DNA of 64,000 nt from Protea cynaroides (Eukaryota > Streptophyta > Magnoliopsida > Proteales > Proteaceae), in NCBI GenBank assembly GCA_028583415.1, contig CM053267.1:54140914-54204913 (forward strand). The letters run 5' to 3'. A model generated the notes under the pieces. That model did not search any database. It was given only the letters and a program-made list of their open reading frames with translations, and was not told the DNA's origin. Positions 12,647 to 24,800 of the stretch are shown one piece after another. The position numbers and the translations under genes were made by a program. Every line of letters begins with the position of its first letter. The first letter of the stretch is position 1.

Positions 12647-13063
12647 CAACAAATAATATGATCAGATGAAAATTCCACCTGTTGAGTAGCCTAAATGAAC
12701 AAAATCATCAACTTAGTTGGAATAACTTTCAGCTTTCCATACTGAAACGGTGAATCTTTTCGCTGAGACGGTTCAATGTAAAGGTAATAACAAACATATA
12801 GAAATATTTTATGCATAGATAAAATTTCTAAACAGTATATCCTAGTGTATATCACCAACACTAGCTTTCAGTAGAATGAAAATCTTAGAAAAAAATTATC
12901 ATGTTTGCTATCTTTGCATGTCTTGAAGAAGAAAATTAGCAAAATTTTCTACAACAGGGATGGCTGATCATATTACCATACTCCTTCGAGTGGGCAGCAT
13001 TGTTGGGCAGTTTAAGGTCAATAATTAATGTGTCTTTACTAAATACTGAGATGATACAATATA
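12328..13063. other. Intron 2 spacer with a (GA)n tract
   Basis: AT-rich intron sequence between MULE A and the LTR element. It contains a perfect AG dinucleotide run at 12616-12642. No gene, RNA or transposon end is recognisable. Confidence 0.5.
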
Positions 13064-13499
13064 ACATTTATAACAAATAGAAAATAAGAGAAGATGGAGA
13101 GAATCGATGTGTCCTACTCCTCTCCTTATAACTTATATTTATAGAAAATAGAAAACAACTATTAGATAGGATCTAGGACTCTAAAAGTCAGAGTCCCTTT
13201 TAGAGTCCTAGTCACAAACTAAAGACAAAGTAAACTCAAAATAGAAAAAAGAAACTAACAAGTCTAATTGATAAAGGGAACTAATAAAGCAAACTAATAA
13301 ACTATTTAGGAGTTCAAGTTCTAGAAACTAGCACTAACGGACTAACTACTTGACTAAATCAAAATAGTGAGTGGTTACAATTTTATTACGCTAACATCCC
13401 CCCTCAAGTTGAAGCATGGGGGAATGTGAGAGCTTCAGCTTGAAACAATGTTACAGCATAAGCAGTAGTTATAGTAATAGGAGCATTAGCAGCAGTAGT

Positions 13500-13683
13500 G
13501 ACAGCAATAGCAGACTAGCAGTAGTAGCAACAGTAGTAGTAACAGCACAGTATAAGTCACTGTGAACCAAGTAATAGTAGCAATACAGTATATGTCACTG
13601 TAAAACAAGTAATAGTAGTAACAGCACAGTATAGGTCACTGTGAACCAAATAATAGTAGCAGCATAGTATTGGTCACTGTGAA
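13500..13683. repeat. Tandem repeats in the LTR-element interior
   Basis: About three to four imperfect copies of a 50-60-bp unit built around CAGTATAxGTCACTGTGAACC and aaxtaatagtagca. The tract lies just upstream (in element orientation) of the polypurine tract. Similar wording occurs at 58540-58640 in the element at 54315-59038. Confidence 0.75.
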
Positions 13684-14752
13684 TGATGCAGTAGCCTGCT
13701 CATGGTTGGACCAATACAAGCTGATTTGGCCACCCAAGTCAAATCTGAACCGGCTCAAACCCAAACCAACCTTTCGGTTTGGAAAGGGTTGGTAGAGGAT
13801 CAATTTAGAATAGGAAATTTCAATTTTATGTTTCCTTCTTTATAATTTCTATTTTAATTAGAGATTTTATTTAGTTTCTAAATTAATTCAATTAGATTAG
13901 GAATGTTATTTCTTTATAAGAGCTGTAATAGAGTACAATGAGTAGTAGAGATTTGAGAAGATTATTGTGAATGAAATTGAAGAAGTCTTTTGATTTGAGA
14001 GTAGCGTAGGCCTGCTGGCCAGAAATCCCATCCCTCTCCATCTCACGCTGTCTCTTCTCCTTCTTCCTCTTCCTCTTCCTTCTTCTTCCTAACCTTTCCC
14101 CTGTTTTGGCGGTAACCCCAACCCCAACAAAACCCATCGGTCTCTCTATCCTCTCTTCCTTTTACCCTCAAATGCTGTTTGAGATCTCCCCTTTCATAAA
14201 CGTCTCAACCCCCCATAGTTTTACACTTCACCAGTTCTGATTTCCTGAGGTTAATATCAGTTGCAGATCTGACTTTGAGTTTACCATATGGTTTGGTTAC
14301 AGCAGTTTATTCCCACATGGATGCTTAGTTATTGGAACTCCTTTTACTTGGGATTCAGAGGGTTATGAACCTGCAACTCTTCCTCAATGTTTAGCTTGAT
14401 TGGAACTCTATTTAAGAAGTTCTTTTCTTTTATTTGAGTCTGATTTCCGCCTCCTGCTTCTATCGAGAGCTTGAAGACAAGAAGACAGAAGCAACGATTT
14501 ATTTGTGTTATTGTTTAATTGCTATTTTTCTAAAATACCCCTGGCTTATACTTCTGATTCTGTTTTATCCTAAGGCCTGTTTGGTTCTATAGAGTTGTTA
14601 CAGACTTCTGAATAATTACCAAACTGCCATCACTGGTTGAGTTTTTTATTTAATTACAATTCTGCCATTATCATTATTGTTTGAGTATCTTATTGTTTGG
14701 GTGGGCTTACTAGTGGATCAATTAGGGTTTTCTCAACCTAGATCCCGCATCA
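13684..14752. mobile_element. Solo LTR nested in the 13-15 kb LTR element
   Basis: A 1,069-bp unit that starts TGATG and ends CATCA, flanked by the exact 5-bp duplication GTGAA (13679-13683 and 14753-14757). It has no internal region, primer site or polypurine tract, so it is read as a solo LTR left by recombination. Removing it rejoins the interior repeat tract of the host LTR element, so it inserted later. The open frame at 13892-14137 within it is not recognisable. Confidence 0.8.
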
Positions 14753-15493
14753 GTGAAGCAATTAGTAGTAATAGTAGCAGCAATAGTAGCAGGAGAAGCA
14801 ATAACAGTAGCTAAACACTTAACAGAGAACCTTATATGACTCCCAAAATGGCAACACAATTAATTGCTCTGATACCATGTAACAAAAGAGAAAATAAGAG
14901 AAGATGGAGAGAATTGATGTCTCCTGCTCCTCTCCTTGTAGCTTGTATTTATAGATTATAGAAAACAACAATTAGATAGGATCTAAGACTCTACAAGTCA
15001 GAGTCCTAGTCACAAACTAAAAACAAAGTAAATTCAAAATAAAAAAAGAAACTAACAAACTTAATTGGTAAAAGAAACTAATAAAGCAAACTAAAAACAA
15101 ATTAGGAATCCATAGCACTAACTACTTTGACTAAGTCAAAACAGTTTACGGTTACAATTTTATTACCCTAACAACATTCTTCATTAACCTTCAAGCAGAT
15201 TTTATTTTTTTCACAATTAGTTCTGAGCAGCTGTTCCTTTCTCTTTAATCAAGCTTCGTGTTCTGCTTCCATTATTTTATCCTACAATTGTCATGTCTAT
15301 CAAGTTATTATAAAAGAGAACCTCCCACTTACTCAAGCATTCATGATCAGAAAGAAAGCGGCCAAAAATACACATATTTATGGGTTGGTCAACTCAAATT
15401 TTGTTTCTATCAATCTGACACTTAAAATCTACCTTCAGTATTAATTCTATCTCATAGACATGTAATCAACTGATTTTCCTTTACAGTTCATAC

Positions 15494-15685
15494 CTCAACT
15501 TGTGAGACTTGAACCGCTCACGTGATTGGAGCCACTCAATGACTTGCAGCACTCGTCTCCAATTCCCTAATGAACCCAATATCTGGATAACCCTCAAAAT
15601 GGAATGATCTGAGTACCTGATTTTTGCACTGTGCATCATCTTAGAGAACACCCATTCAGGTAAATTGATGTCCGTAGCATTCAAC
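15494..15685 (-). CDS. EMB2279: EMB2279-like PPR protein, exon 2
   Basis: Internal exon of 192 bases. The minus strand has a tacag acceptor just before 15685 and a gtatga donor just after 15494. It opens with one base that completes the codon left by exon 1 and closes with two bases (AG) that the first A of exon 3 completes to Arg, so phases agree on both sides. The peptide contains INLPEWVFSKMMHSAKIRYS and GNWRRVLQVIEWLQSRERFK, matching the start of the PPR tract in EMB2279-type proteins as I recall them. It lies 10,029 bases downstream of exon 1. The flanking sequence is transposon debris, but this exon has no stops or frameshifts, which argues that it is under constraint. Confidence 0.85.
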
Positions 15686-16019
15686 CTGTAAAAAATAAAC
15701 AATCTTCAAGTGAACTGCTTGCCTACAGAACCCATTTTATCAATCTACTCCTTTGACGAAATCCTAAAATGTGTAAATCAGTTTGCATTGAAAAACATGA
15801 ACATGCCAGTAACTACTCTGGTCCCCCCCTCAAGAAAAAAAAATTTTAAAAAGAAAAAAAGAAAAAAAAGAAAAAAAGAAGAAGGAATTTTCCACAGGTA
15901 GCAAGAAATGTGACAGAAAGTTGAGATATCTGCTTCCAAGGTTATAGAAGAGGAGGGTGGGTAAGGGTGTGTATCGTAAGGAGCTAACATGAGATATCTA
16001 ATTATTATTTTTTATCTAC

Positions 16020-16165
16020 CTATTTCTGTGAACTATGACTTTGATCACACTTAGGGGGCAGAAGCAGGTGCCTTGAAGCACAACGTAAAACAGGAGAGTG
16101 AATCCATGACCTCCTGGGTAGCTACACTCTACTGGTGGACACCAACCAACTGCCCTAAGCAGTTG
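16020..16165 (-). mobile_element. Possible tRNA-derived SINE
   Basis: On the minus strand there is an A-box-like tract (GGGCAGTTGGTTGG) followed some 45 bases later by GGTCATGGATTC, a diverged B-box, and then lower-complexity sequence. The spacing suits a tRNA-derived SINE head. No poly-A tail or target duplication is clear. Confidence 0.4.
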
Positions 16166-16914
16166 CTCACAGATATCTAACGTCAATAACATTAGAAGGG
16201 TGTGGATTGAGAGATCATCAATCCCTTGAGCTGATAGTGATTAACACAAGACCTGTAAGGATTCAGTTACATCGATGATGTTTAGGAAACAGTAGCACCA
16301 AGTCACCAACAGATATAGAAATTTTCAATTGGATTTTGCCGTGATAAGACAATAAATTTGATCACTCAACAGGAAATGGAATTTATTTGGAGACCAACAT
16401 CAATGTGTATAAAGGAAGAGGAGACATCAGCCCATTTGTTCATTTTCTGCAACAGAATTTGTTGGTCCTTTCTTTTGCTTCTTGGAATTGACATTATTAC
16501 ATCAAGAGACAAAAAGATGATATTCTCTCAATGGCCAAGAATTCAATTTGGGAGGAAACCTCACACTCAAGGAAAGATTGTGGCAAATGCTATTGTAAAT
16601 TCTAAAGGAAAAAGAAGAAGAATGGAGAAGGAGAGACTGCTGCAACTTTGGGAGCCTCAACAATTGTGTTGAGATTCCCTAAATGCTAAACCATCCATTA
16701 TATATAATATAGAGACTACAACCCTAGAAGGGCAATAAAGGAACTAATTACCAAAAAAATAAAGAGAGGGGAGAGGCGTTACCGCCATTGGGATTAGCAC
16801 TAACACTCCCCCTCAAGCTAGAGCATATATATGAATCATAGCCAGCTGGTTACAATAATAATCAGTCCTCACACTCCATAAAGATTTAGTGAACACATCA
16901 GCAAGCTGTTCTTC

Positions 16915-19900
16915 TTAATGAACATGGCACAGAGAGATAATCCCTTGCAGAAGCTTTTCACAAACAAAACAACAGTCGACCTCAATATGTTCCGTCCTCT
17001 CATGAAACACAGGTTTGGAAGTAATATGAATGGCTGCTTGGTTATCACAACACAGCTGCATAGGAGACTCGTGTGGAAAACTAAGCTCAGCTAAGAACTG
17101 TTTGACCCACACCAACCCACACGTTACATGTGCCATAGCACAATAGTCAGACTTAACACTGGACCGAGCAACTACAGTCTGGTTCTTGCTCTTCTAGGTC
17201 ACAAGATTTTCACCAACAAAAATACAATAATCAGTAGTAGATCGTCTATCAATATGAGAACTGGCCCAATCAACATTCGAGAGACCCTCAACACGTCCAT
17301 GTCCATGATCAGAGTACAGAATACCATGACCTGGAGCCTTCTTGAGATACCGTAAAATACTAATAACAACATCCCAATGAAGCGTCCGAGGAGACGATAG
17401 AAACTGATTCACAATACTAACAGGGAAGGTCACATCTGATCGAGTCACACTGAGATAATTCAACTTGCCAATTAGCCTGCGATACCTGTCACGATCTGTC
17501 AGAACATCACCATCATCAAATATAAGTTTGATGTTAGGATCCATTGGAGTATCCGCATGCTTGGGCTCTAACATCCCTGTCTCGGTAAGAGGAACCAGAA
17601 TATATTTCCTTCGAGAAAGGGAAATTTCTTTCATTAATAGAGCCACTTCAACGCCTAAGAAATATTTCAAGCGAATCAAATCCTTGGTATGAAATTGTTG
17701 CTATAAACAAGCCTTTGAATAGTCAATACTTGCATTATCATCTCAATAATAACTATGTCATCAACATAAGCAATAAGGAAAATCCCCTCTAGAATGACAA
17801 TAAAATACAAAGTGATCACTCTCACATCAAGATAGGCCAAAACTGAGAACTTCGTGAAGCAACCAAACCATGCTCGATGAGACTGCTTCAACCCATATAA
17901 AGACTTCCGGAGCTTAAACACCATATCAAACTCCTCCTAAGCAACAAACCCGAGTGCTTGCTCTATATAAACCTCCTTATGAAGATCACCATATAAGAAA
18001 GCATTCTTCACATCAAGTTGGTACAGAAGCTAGTGATGGGAAGTAGTAAGAGAGAACAAAAATCCGAACTGAAGCAAGCTTGCCCACCGGAGAAAAATTA
18101 TCCAGATAATCAATGCCATAGGCTTGTGAATAGCTCTTGGCGACCAGACAAGTTTTCAAATGAGCAAGAGATTCATCAGAGTTCACCTTAACAACATACA
18201 TCCAACGACAACCAATAGCAGATTTTTCCATAGGTACATGGACAAGATCCCAAGTATTATTTTCCTCCTAGGCCAAAAGTTCGTTTTCCATAGTTGTCCT
18301 CCAGGCAGGATTAGATAGTGCCTCTACAACAGACTTAAAAAGGGGGTGATTCTCAACCATAGTTAAACAAGAGTGAAAGTAGGAAGTGAAGCCAGATGTG
18401 GACACAAAGTTCAAAATTAGATGTTTTGTACAACTTCGTTTGAACTCCCTTACAATGATCAATAAGTATATCAAGGTCAGAAGGGGGTATACTTATCTTA
18501 GGTGCAGGGTCTACAAACGAAGAAGAGGTAGCAAAGGGGAAAGGAGCCAAGGGTGCAAGATTTACCCGAGGGAGACGAGTATAAACCTGCTACATGACAG
18601 GTGGAGGAGGTGGTACCAGCTAAACAGAGTGTAGAACAATATATGTAGGTAGATCATCATCCAACTCAGACATGACAAATGACCCATCCTGATATGGTGT
18701 AGACTCAAAGAAAGAAACATCGGCGGGGACAAAATATTTATTAAACTCCGGCGAATAACACTGATAACCCTTTTGAGTATGTGAATACCCCACAAACAAA
18801 CACTTGAGAGCTTTAAGATTTAACTTATAGGTACCAAGACAATAATCAAGAATAAAACAAACATATCCAAATACCCGAGGAGAAAGCACAAAAAAAAGGG
18901 GTCAAAGGGAAACAATATAGAATAAGATTACCACCATCCAAACCGGAATATGGCATATGATTAATAAGATAACACGCAGTTAACACAGCATCCTCCCAAA
19001 AGGACTCAGCCATCTTCATTTCGAAAAGAAGGGACCGAGTAATCTCCATTAAATGGTGATTCTTCCTTCCACAACACCATCTGTTGTGGGATGTCGGAAC
19101 AGGAAGACTAATGGACCATACCTTGTGTAGCCATAAACTCAAAAAACTGACCCGAAAAATATTTTTTGGCATTATCGTTGCGAAGAACACGAATAGTGGT
19201 CTAGGATTGAGTTTGAATTTCATAAACAAAAGATAGAAAATAATTTAGACTGACTTTTAATTAAATAAATCCAAGTAACCCTGGAAAAATCATCAACAAA
19301 GATAACAAAATACTTGAACTCTAACGTAGACGTAACTGGACAAGGTCCTTATACATCATAATGAACTAAAGAAAGAGGAAGCGCAAACCACTCATTGATC
19401 TTACCAAAAAAAAAAAAAACTGCTTATTGACATGAGAAGAATAAACTCAAGCGGTGAGGCTTTCCAAACTAACTCGCATAGTTGTCAATGCGTTGCCTAG
19501 GCACCCAGACGGCCTTGTGACTCCTTGGAACATCAGGCACCTTGGTCGCTAGGCGTCCTGTCAGGCCTCCAACGCCTTGGTTCGCCTTGGCGTCTTGACA
19601 ACTATGCTGACACGACTCACATTCTAAACTAGACAACGAATTAAAATGAGGATCAAGCTTCTTCAAACTCTGCAAAGATAAATGACACAACCGACAATGA
19701 ATTTGATGGGGAGACAGAACACTTGAACAAGCAACAGACGGAGAATCCTGAAGTGGAAACAATCCCCCTTATGCAAGGCCCCCACTAAGCGTCTTCTTCA
19801 GCGTAAGATCTTGAATAACACATGAATCAGGGAAAAAGGTTATGAAACAATTGTAAGCAGTAGCAAGCTTACTAACAGATAATATGTTAAACGGAAAGTC

Positions 19901-20487
19901 AGGTAAATGAAGAACCGAGGATAAAGATAGAGATAAGGTGGGATGAACAATCCCAATGCCACTGCTTGGTCAAAGAGCCATCAACCAAAGTGACATTGAA
20001 GGTAGAAGGACGAAAGGAATAAAATATACCTGATATGCCAGACACAAGATCAAAAGCACCAAATCAATGATCTATGGTTGAGAGAATGAAATACGTGCAG
20101 TGGCATTATTCATCTAAACAAAAGTAACAGTGGAAGACAAGGAAGGCAGTAAAGTCTGAAACTAGGTGTAGCAAGCAAATTCATCATCAATCATCTTGAC
20201 CATCTTTCCCTCAGATGGTACAAGAGGAGCTGGAGGCTTAGAACTTGTGGTGGAATTGGCAAACTGTTGCTGAGGTGGTTTGCCAAGAATTTTCCAACAA
20301 AATCGTTAGATATGTCCGGGTTTCCCACAATAAAGACACGTGCGAGCTAAACCCAAACCATCTGAAGAGGATGGTGCCCCAAGAGGACGACCAAAAGAAC
20401 TACCACGACCAGTACCATGAGAAACAAGAGCCAAACTATCCTCATGAGTGCCATAACAGGTATTGTCACGAGAAAAGGTATCGCTAG
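16915..20487 (-). pseudogene. Copia gag-pol polyprotein, inactivated
   Basis: In minus-strand order from the right: a CCHC zinc knuckle (CLYCGKPGH near 20340) marks gag; integrase remnants at 19762-18846; the conserved post-integrase block with CLFVGYSHTQKGYQCYSPE at about 18810-18740; reverse transcriptase from 18231 with RWMYVVK and a YVDD active-site box near 17750; then FLGVEVALL and the DWASS block; RNase H with LCCDNQAAIHI near 17050. Domain order gag-IN-RT-RH is that of Copia, not Gypsy. Stops and frameshifts are frequent (for instance between 17924 and 17679 and around 18268), and a 132-bp MITE interrupts it at 19476, so it is defective. Confidence 0.85.
19476..19607. mobile_element. 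Short foldback MITE inside the Copia element
   Basis: A 132-bp unit with perfect 13-bp terminal inverted repeats GCATAGTTGTCAA...TTGACAACTATGC and an interior of CCTAGGCG/CGCCTTGG words. It disrupts the Copia polyprotein. The ends match those of the larger element at 21818-22805. No clean target duplication was found. Confidence 0.75.
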
Positions 20488-21059
20488 AAAGACCACATTG
20501 GCATTGCCAAGAGTCTAAGAATGAACTGCTTTATACTCGGGTGCAAAACCACCCAAGAAACCCAATTACTAACTGCTCTCGTTGATCCTGGATCTTCTGA
20601 ACATCAGCATTGATAGAAAGTAGGGAATTCAATTCCTCATACATCTATTTGATATCAGAAAAATACTAGACGAGAGCTCAACCCTTCCGTTCCATCCAAT
20701 AAAATTCCTATGATACCTCATAAATTGGAGACAAATTATTATGACTTGAATATAAGACATGCAAATAATCCCACAACTCCTTGACAATATCAATATGTAT
20801 AACAAGGTCCACAATTGAATTATCCATAGAGTTTAACAACTGTCCCAAAATCCAGGCACAAACAGTGCCTCATGTAATGTGCTAGACTTTGTCTAGGTTA
20901 AGTGATCCCATTGATCCCGTCCTATCAAAACAAGCTTAACTATTTTCCTCCCATTGCTGAAAATTGTTAAGTCATTCCAATTTCTTCTCTGTAATTCAAT
21001 GGGAAGAGGAATGCACTTCAGTCACAGTACTCTTGGACTCAGTCATTGTTCTCAACTTT

Positions 21060-21300
21060 TAACACATGGTTCAGCCAACCTAGTGGCAAAAAAGGAACTT
21101 CCAAAAAAAAAAAAAAATCAAAACTTCAAATCACAGAAAATTGACTTAAATACTCTGTTCAACCAACCGATAAGCATAAAACTAGAACTTCAACGAAAAA
21201 TTGATTGTAACGCTCTGTTCAGCCAACCGAAAGGCAAAAAGACTTTACAAGAAAGGAATGGGAATACTCAGTTCAGCCAACCAAGAGGCAAAAACAATCA
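21060..21300 (+). repeat. Four imperfect tandem repeats in the Copia leader
   Basis: The word GTTCAGCCAACC followed by an aggcaaaaa-type stretch recurs four times at roughly 55-65-bp spacing (21070, 21157, 21219, 21270). They lie between the primer site and gag. The open frame through them is probably a by-product. Confidence 0.65.
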
Positions 21301-21817
21301 CCAAACAAAAATCGATATCAAACATACTGCCAGAAATTTACTTCCAGAAAATCGATGCCATAAAATCGATACTCAATCGAAGTTACCGAAAACACCTTCA
21401 TAGAATCGATATAACTATGATATCGCCATCAATCGATTTATTCCATGCTGTTAGAACTGAGAATAGGAGGTGAATGCACCTCCTCTTACTTTAGAGATGC
21501 AATGTTGAAATCAAATGGAAAATCACTGAACAAGATCTAAGGAGACATAACAGTTCCTAAAGACCTTGCTCCGATTTCATATAAATTCTACAAGGAAAAG
21601 AAGAAGAATGGAGAGAAAAGAGATGGAGATAAGGAGGTTGTTGCAACTTTGGGAGCCTCAACAATTGTGTTGAGATCCCCAAAACCATCCATTATATATA
21701 ATATAGAGACTACAACCCTATAAGGACAATAAATGAAGTAATTACCAAAAAATAAAGAATAAAGAGAGAGAGGAGAGGCTTTACCGCTATCAGGATTAGC
21801 GCCCATTGGACCTCCAC

Positions 21818-22805
21818 CATAGTTGTCAAGGCGTCGCCTAGGCGTCCAGGCGTGATTCCAGGGCCTGGGCGCCTTATTAGTGTTGCCTGGGCAACCGCCC
21901 AGGCTCTCTGGGAGTCGTCTAGGCACCGCCTTGGAAGCCTTGGGGGCCCAGAATGCCTAGACGGTCGCCTTTGGTCTTATATGTGTTTTTTTTTTTTTCC
22001 TTTGATCTCTGAATTTGTTTTACAAGATTTATTAAGCTAGACAAGAACAACATTTATCAGATAGTACTTATTTATGACTAATATCATTTAAGTAAATGTT
22101 TCTTTAATTTCATTTACTTAAGATATTATTCATAAATAAGCAAATACCCCCTATTTGAATCCAATAAAAATAGTCTAAAATTCAAATTCCAAAAGGATAA
22201 AAAGTCAACCCTCCAGTTCAAGAACAAAAACCGTATTTTTGGGTGCGGGGGCGATTTTCAACTTCCAAATGCTAGGCTTTTTTCCAAATGTAAAAATTCC
22301 ATAAATCTTTTTATAGTAAAGCATCACTAAAAACCAAGAGCACACCAAAATAATTTATTGCTTTGATGCCCAAAAAATAATTTACATTCAGACGACTTTA
22401 AACAGCATTCGCGTACTCCAAATAAGGTTTGACCGGAGTGTAACTCCTTCATTATAACTCAGATTCAAGCAATCTTGGATTTGTTGGAAAGCTGATTATA
22501 CTATTTTTGCAACGAATTCGAGATTGCTTGAATCCGAAGTATATTAAAGGAGTTACACTCCAGTCAAATTTGTTAGAAATAAGTAAATATTAGTCATAAA
22601 TACGTGTTGCTTACTTAACTCAATTATTTGTTTCTTTGTTGGTTTTCTCATATTATTTAAGCTATGTCTTAAATGTTGATTATTTATGTAAAATGATGCA
22701 TATATATATATAATACACTGGGAACACCTTGGTCGCCTAGGCGTTGCCTAGGCGCCCAGGATGGCCCCAAATGCCTTGGATCACCTTGTCACCTTGACAA
22801 CTATG
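21818..22805. mobile_element. Foldback DNA element (988 bp) with nested hairpins
   Basis: Terminal inverted repeats CATAGTTGTCAAGG at both ends, followed by GC-rich CGCCTAGGCG words. Inside are two further inverted repeats: 22067-22098 against 22111-22140 (arms about 30 bases, loop about 12), and 22428-22475 against 22521-22568 (arms about 48 bases, loop about 45). The whole unit could fold into a branched hairpin. No protein-coding content and no exact target duplication, perhaps because the left flank was lost together with the end of the Copia LTR. Confidence 0.75.
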
Positions 22806-23982
22806 AATGTAACCTTATTGGACGCCTTGTAATGGAGTGGAGTAGCGAAAAAAGAATTTCAAGGAGAGATCAAGATATACGTCGTCAATGAGGTATGCTT
22901 TGTCCCTTGATGTTTCTTTTGTTTCCTTTTAAATTTTGATATTTATGTTTTTATAAGAGCTTATTCACTAGCTCATCTATTCATTTCTATAATGAAAACT
23001 TTATGTTGCTTGTTATCGAAGGGGTGAAAGGGGGCAAAAGAACAATAAAGCTAGAGCTAGAGAGAGCACAATGGCTCTTCATAAGTTTCATCCATACCTA
23101 AAGAATCTGTTCCATCCTCAATCAGTCTTAATAAAGAAGAGAACAAGATGTTAAACAAGGCCCCCTAACTCCTAGTTCTCCATACCGGTATGGGGATTCC
23201 TGCATAGCACAATTCCAATTTCCAACCATAACCATATTAAGCTATGAGCCTATGACATAAAATCCATGATATCAATATTTTTTTTGCTGGTATCAATATT
23301 TTTTTTTTGCTTACCTTCACCTACAGACAAAAACTAAAAGCTAGGGTTGTTGAACACCAATACAAAACAACACTACATAGATCACTTTCAATTCTTGATT
23401 TCTAGAAGCGAAACTAATATTGAATCATCAAAGTTCAAAAGAGAGCTTAAAGGATGTTTGATAGTATGCATCTAGTATCCCCTGACTCTTTTTCCCAAAA
23501 GATAATAGCAGATAAACTTCTTTAAATCTGTCTGTAAATTAATAATGGGTTTATAACAAAGCCTCTAATGTATATCAAGAGAGGTTCCAATACAAGTATT
23601 CATGTCCGAACAAACCCAACTCTTGTCGTTAATGTTCACGGTATATTGACCCAAATTTCCTGTCCCTGCCTAGACACTCCTTGGAATAGATTCTTGATTT
23701 CAGCTTGGGACTTACCTATTCAATTCTAATGTGATTAGGAGGTCCCGTGCCCTCCTTTGTGATCCTCCTTTTTGTTTTGTAATTGCGCTTCGGGGTTCCT
23801 AGCCTTGTTTCTTCTTTGGATTTTGTTAGTACAATTTATTTATTTACCCAAAAAAAAGATATCAGAATATTGTCTATTACCAAGTAATAGACTGATCTTA
23901 GTTCTCAAGGTTCTAAATGTTTTCACTCCTTCAAAAGTGTCCAATTGAACATAAAAGGGAACAAACCTCCAAACAATTCATG
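22806..23982. other. Intron 1 spacer, no gene seen
   Basis: AT-rich sequence between the foldback element and the solo LTR. I see no exon with PPR character, no LTR pair and no RNA gene. Confidence 0.4.
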
Positions 23983-23987
23983 TCATC

Positions 23988-24795
23988 TGTTGCAGTTGGA
24001 AGTGCACCGTCGGTCTGAAAGCAATAGGAGCCTGCAACCACAAAAAATAAGGGCTGAAGTGGTGGGGTTGCGAAACCCGAGGACACTCTGATGCCTAAGT
24101 CAATTCTTAGTACAAGTAGTCAAGAACTCAATATTGAAATATGAGCTCCGAGTGGGGTGTAAGGAGAGTTTATGCTTCAAAAAGTGGGGATCGTTTACCT
24201 TCAGAACTGAGTATATTTATAGAATCAGGCATGCATTGTGTAAGGCCAGATCTGCCCCTGAATGGATTGGTTTGCCAGCTGTCCACATCGGATGGCTGTG
24301 ATCTCTTGCGTCCAAACAAGAGTTAGAGTCCGAATGGAGGATGGAGTTCTTCTGGAGGTAGGAGTCATTGCGAAATAGGAGTGCATGACAAGTGTCTTCA
24401 TGCCGGTTAATCCTTCCAAAGGTAGAAAATCTTCTGAGACATGACTTGTGAGTCGACGAGTCCGAGTATCTTGGGATGACAGGTGTCCTAACGCAGAGAA
24501 GTCCTTCTGAAGGTAGAAATCTGCAGAGACGAGGCTTGAGATTCATTGAGGCCGGATACCCCGGGAATATTCATAGACCCCGGAAGTCGGATGTTGATTG
24601 AGCTGGACGTTAGAGGAGTCCGAGGTCCTCAGGGTTGGGAAGGCCATCTTGATGGCCCGTCAAATGCTGAGGTCAACTACTGATCTGGCTGAGCTCCGCG
24701 AGATGTGTCTGCAGACCATGCATGGCTTTATTGGTGACATGGATTTTGCCACGTGTCAGTTTTTTTTATTGATGGGGTGCATTACTCCCCTAACA
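23988..24795. mobile_element. Solo LTR, probably Gypsy-type (808 bp)
   Basis: Begins TGTTGCAG and ends CTAACA; the 5-bp flanks TCATC (23983-23987) and CCATC (24796-24800) differ at one base. It is clearly richer in GC than its surroundings and carries the ggacactctgatgcctaagtc wording common in plant Gypsy-like LTRs, with a TATTTATAG word at about 24211. No partner LTR or internal region exists nearby. The open frames within it are not genes. Confidence 0.55.
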
Positions 24796-24800
24796 CCATC

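Larger units (their letters stand above)
13069..15173 (-). mobile_element. Non-coding LTR retrotransposon (2.1 kb) with nested solo LTR
   Basis: The 5-bp duplication ACATT flanks the element exactly (13064-13068 and 15174-15178). The two LTRs are 13069-13396 and 14878-15173. On the minus strand the 5' LTR ends TGTTACA and is followed at once by a primer site TGGTATCAGAGC (14877-14866, initiator-methionine-tRNA type). The polypurine tract TTGAGGGGGGA lies just inside the 3' LTR (about 13397-13408). The interior codes for nothing and is rich in TGCTACTAC-type words. It must rely on enzymes from an autonomous Copia. It resembles the element at 54315-59038. Confidence 0.9.
16594..21806 (-). mobile_element. 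Ty1/Copia retrotransposon in PPR intron 1
   Basis: Reverse-strand Copia element of about 5.2 kb. The 3' LTR is 16594-16805 and the 5' LTR about 21580-21806; they share long near-identical stretches such as the region around gcctcaacaattgtgttgag. A polypurine tract (minus strand TTGAGGGGGAG) lies at about 16807-16818. The primer site next to the 5' LTR (about 21568-21579) is a decayed form of TGGTATCAGAGC. The right end appears cut short where the foldback element at 21818 begins, so the target duplication is lost. It has the same orientation as the PPR gene. Confidence 0.85.

Noticed and set aside
13440..13700. Regularly spaced short repeats that might suggest a CRISPR-like array
   Set aside because: The units are imperfect, lack constant-length unique spacers, and lie inside a plant LTR element; they are degenerate tandem repeats.
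21588..22040. Open frames on both strands across the Copia LTR and foldback junction
   Set aside because: They span a transposon boundary and have no domain; coding is not credible.
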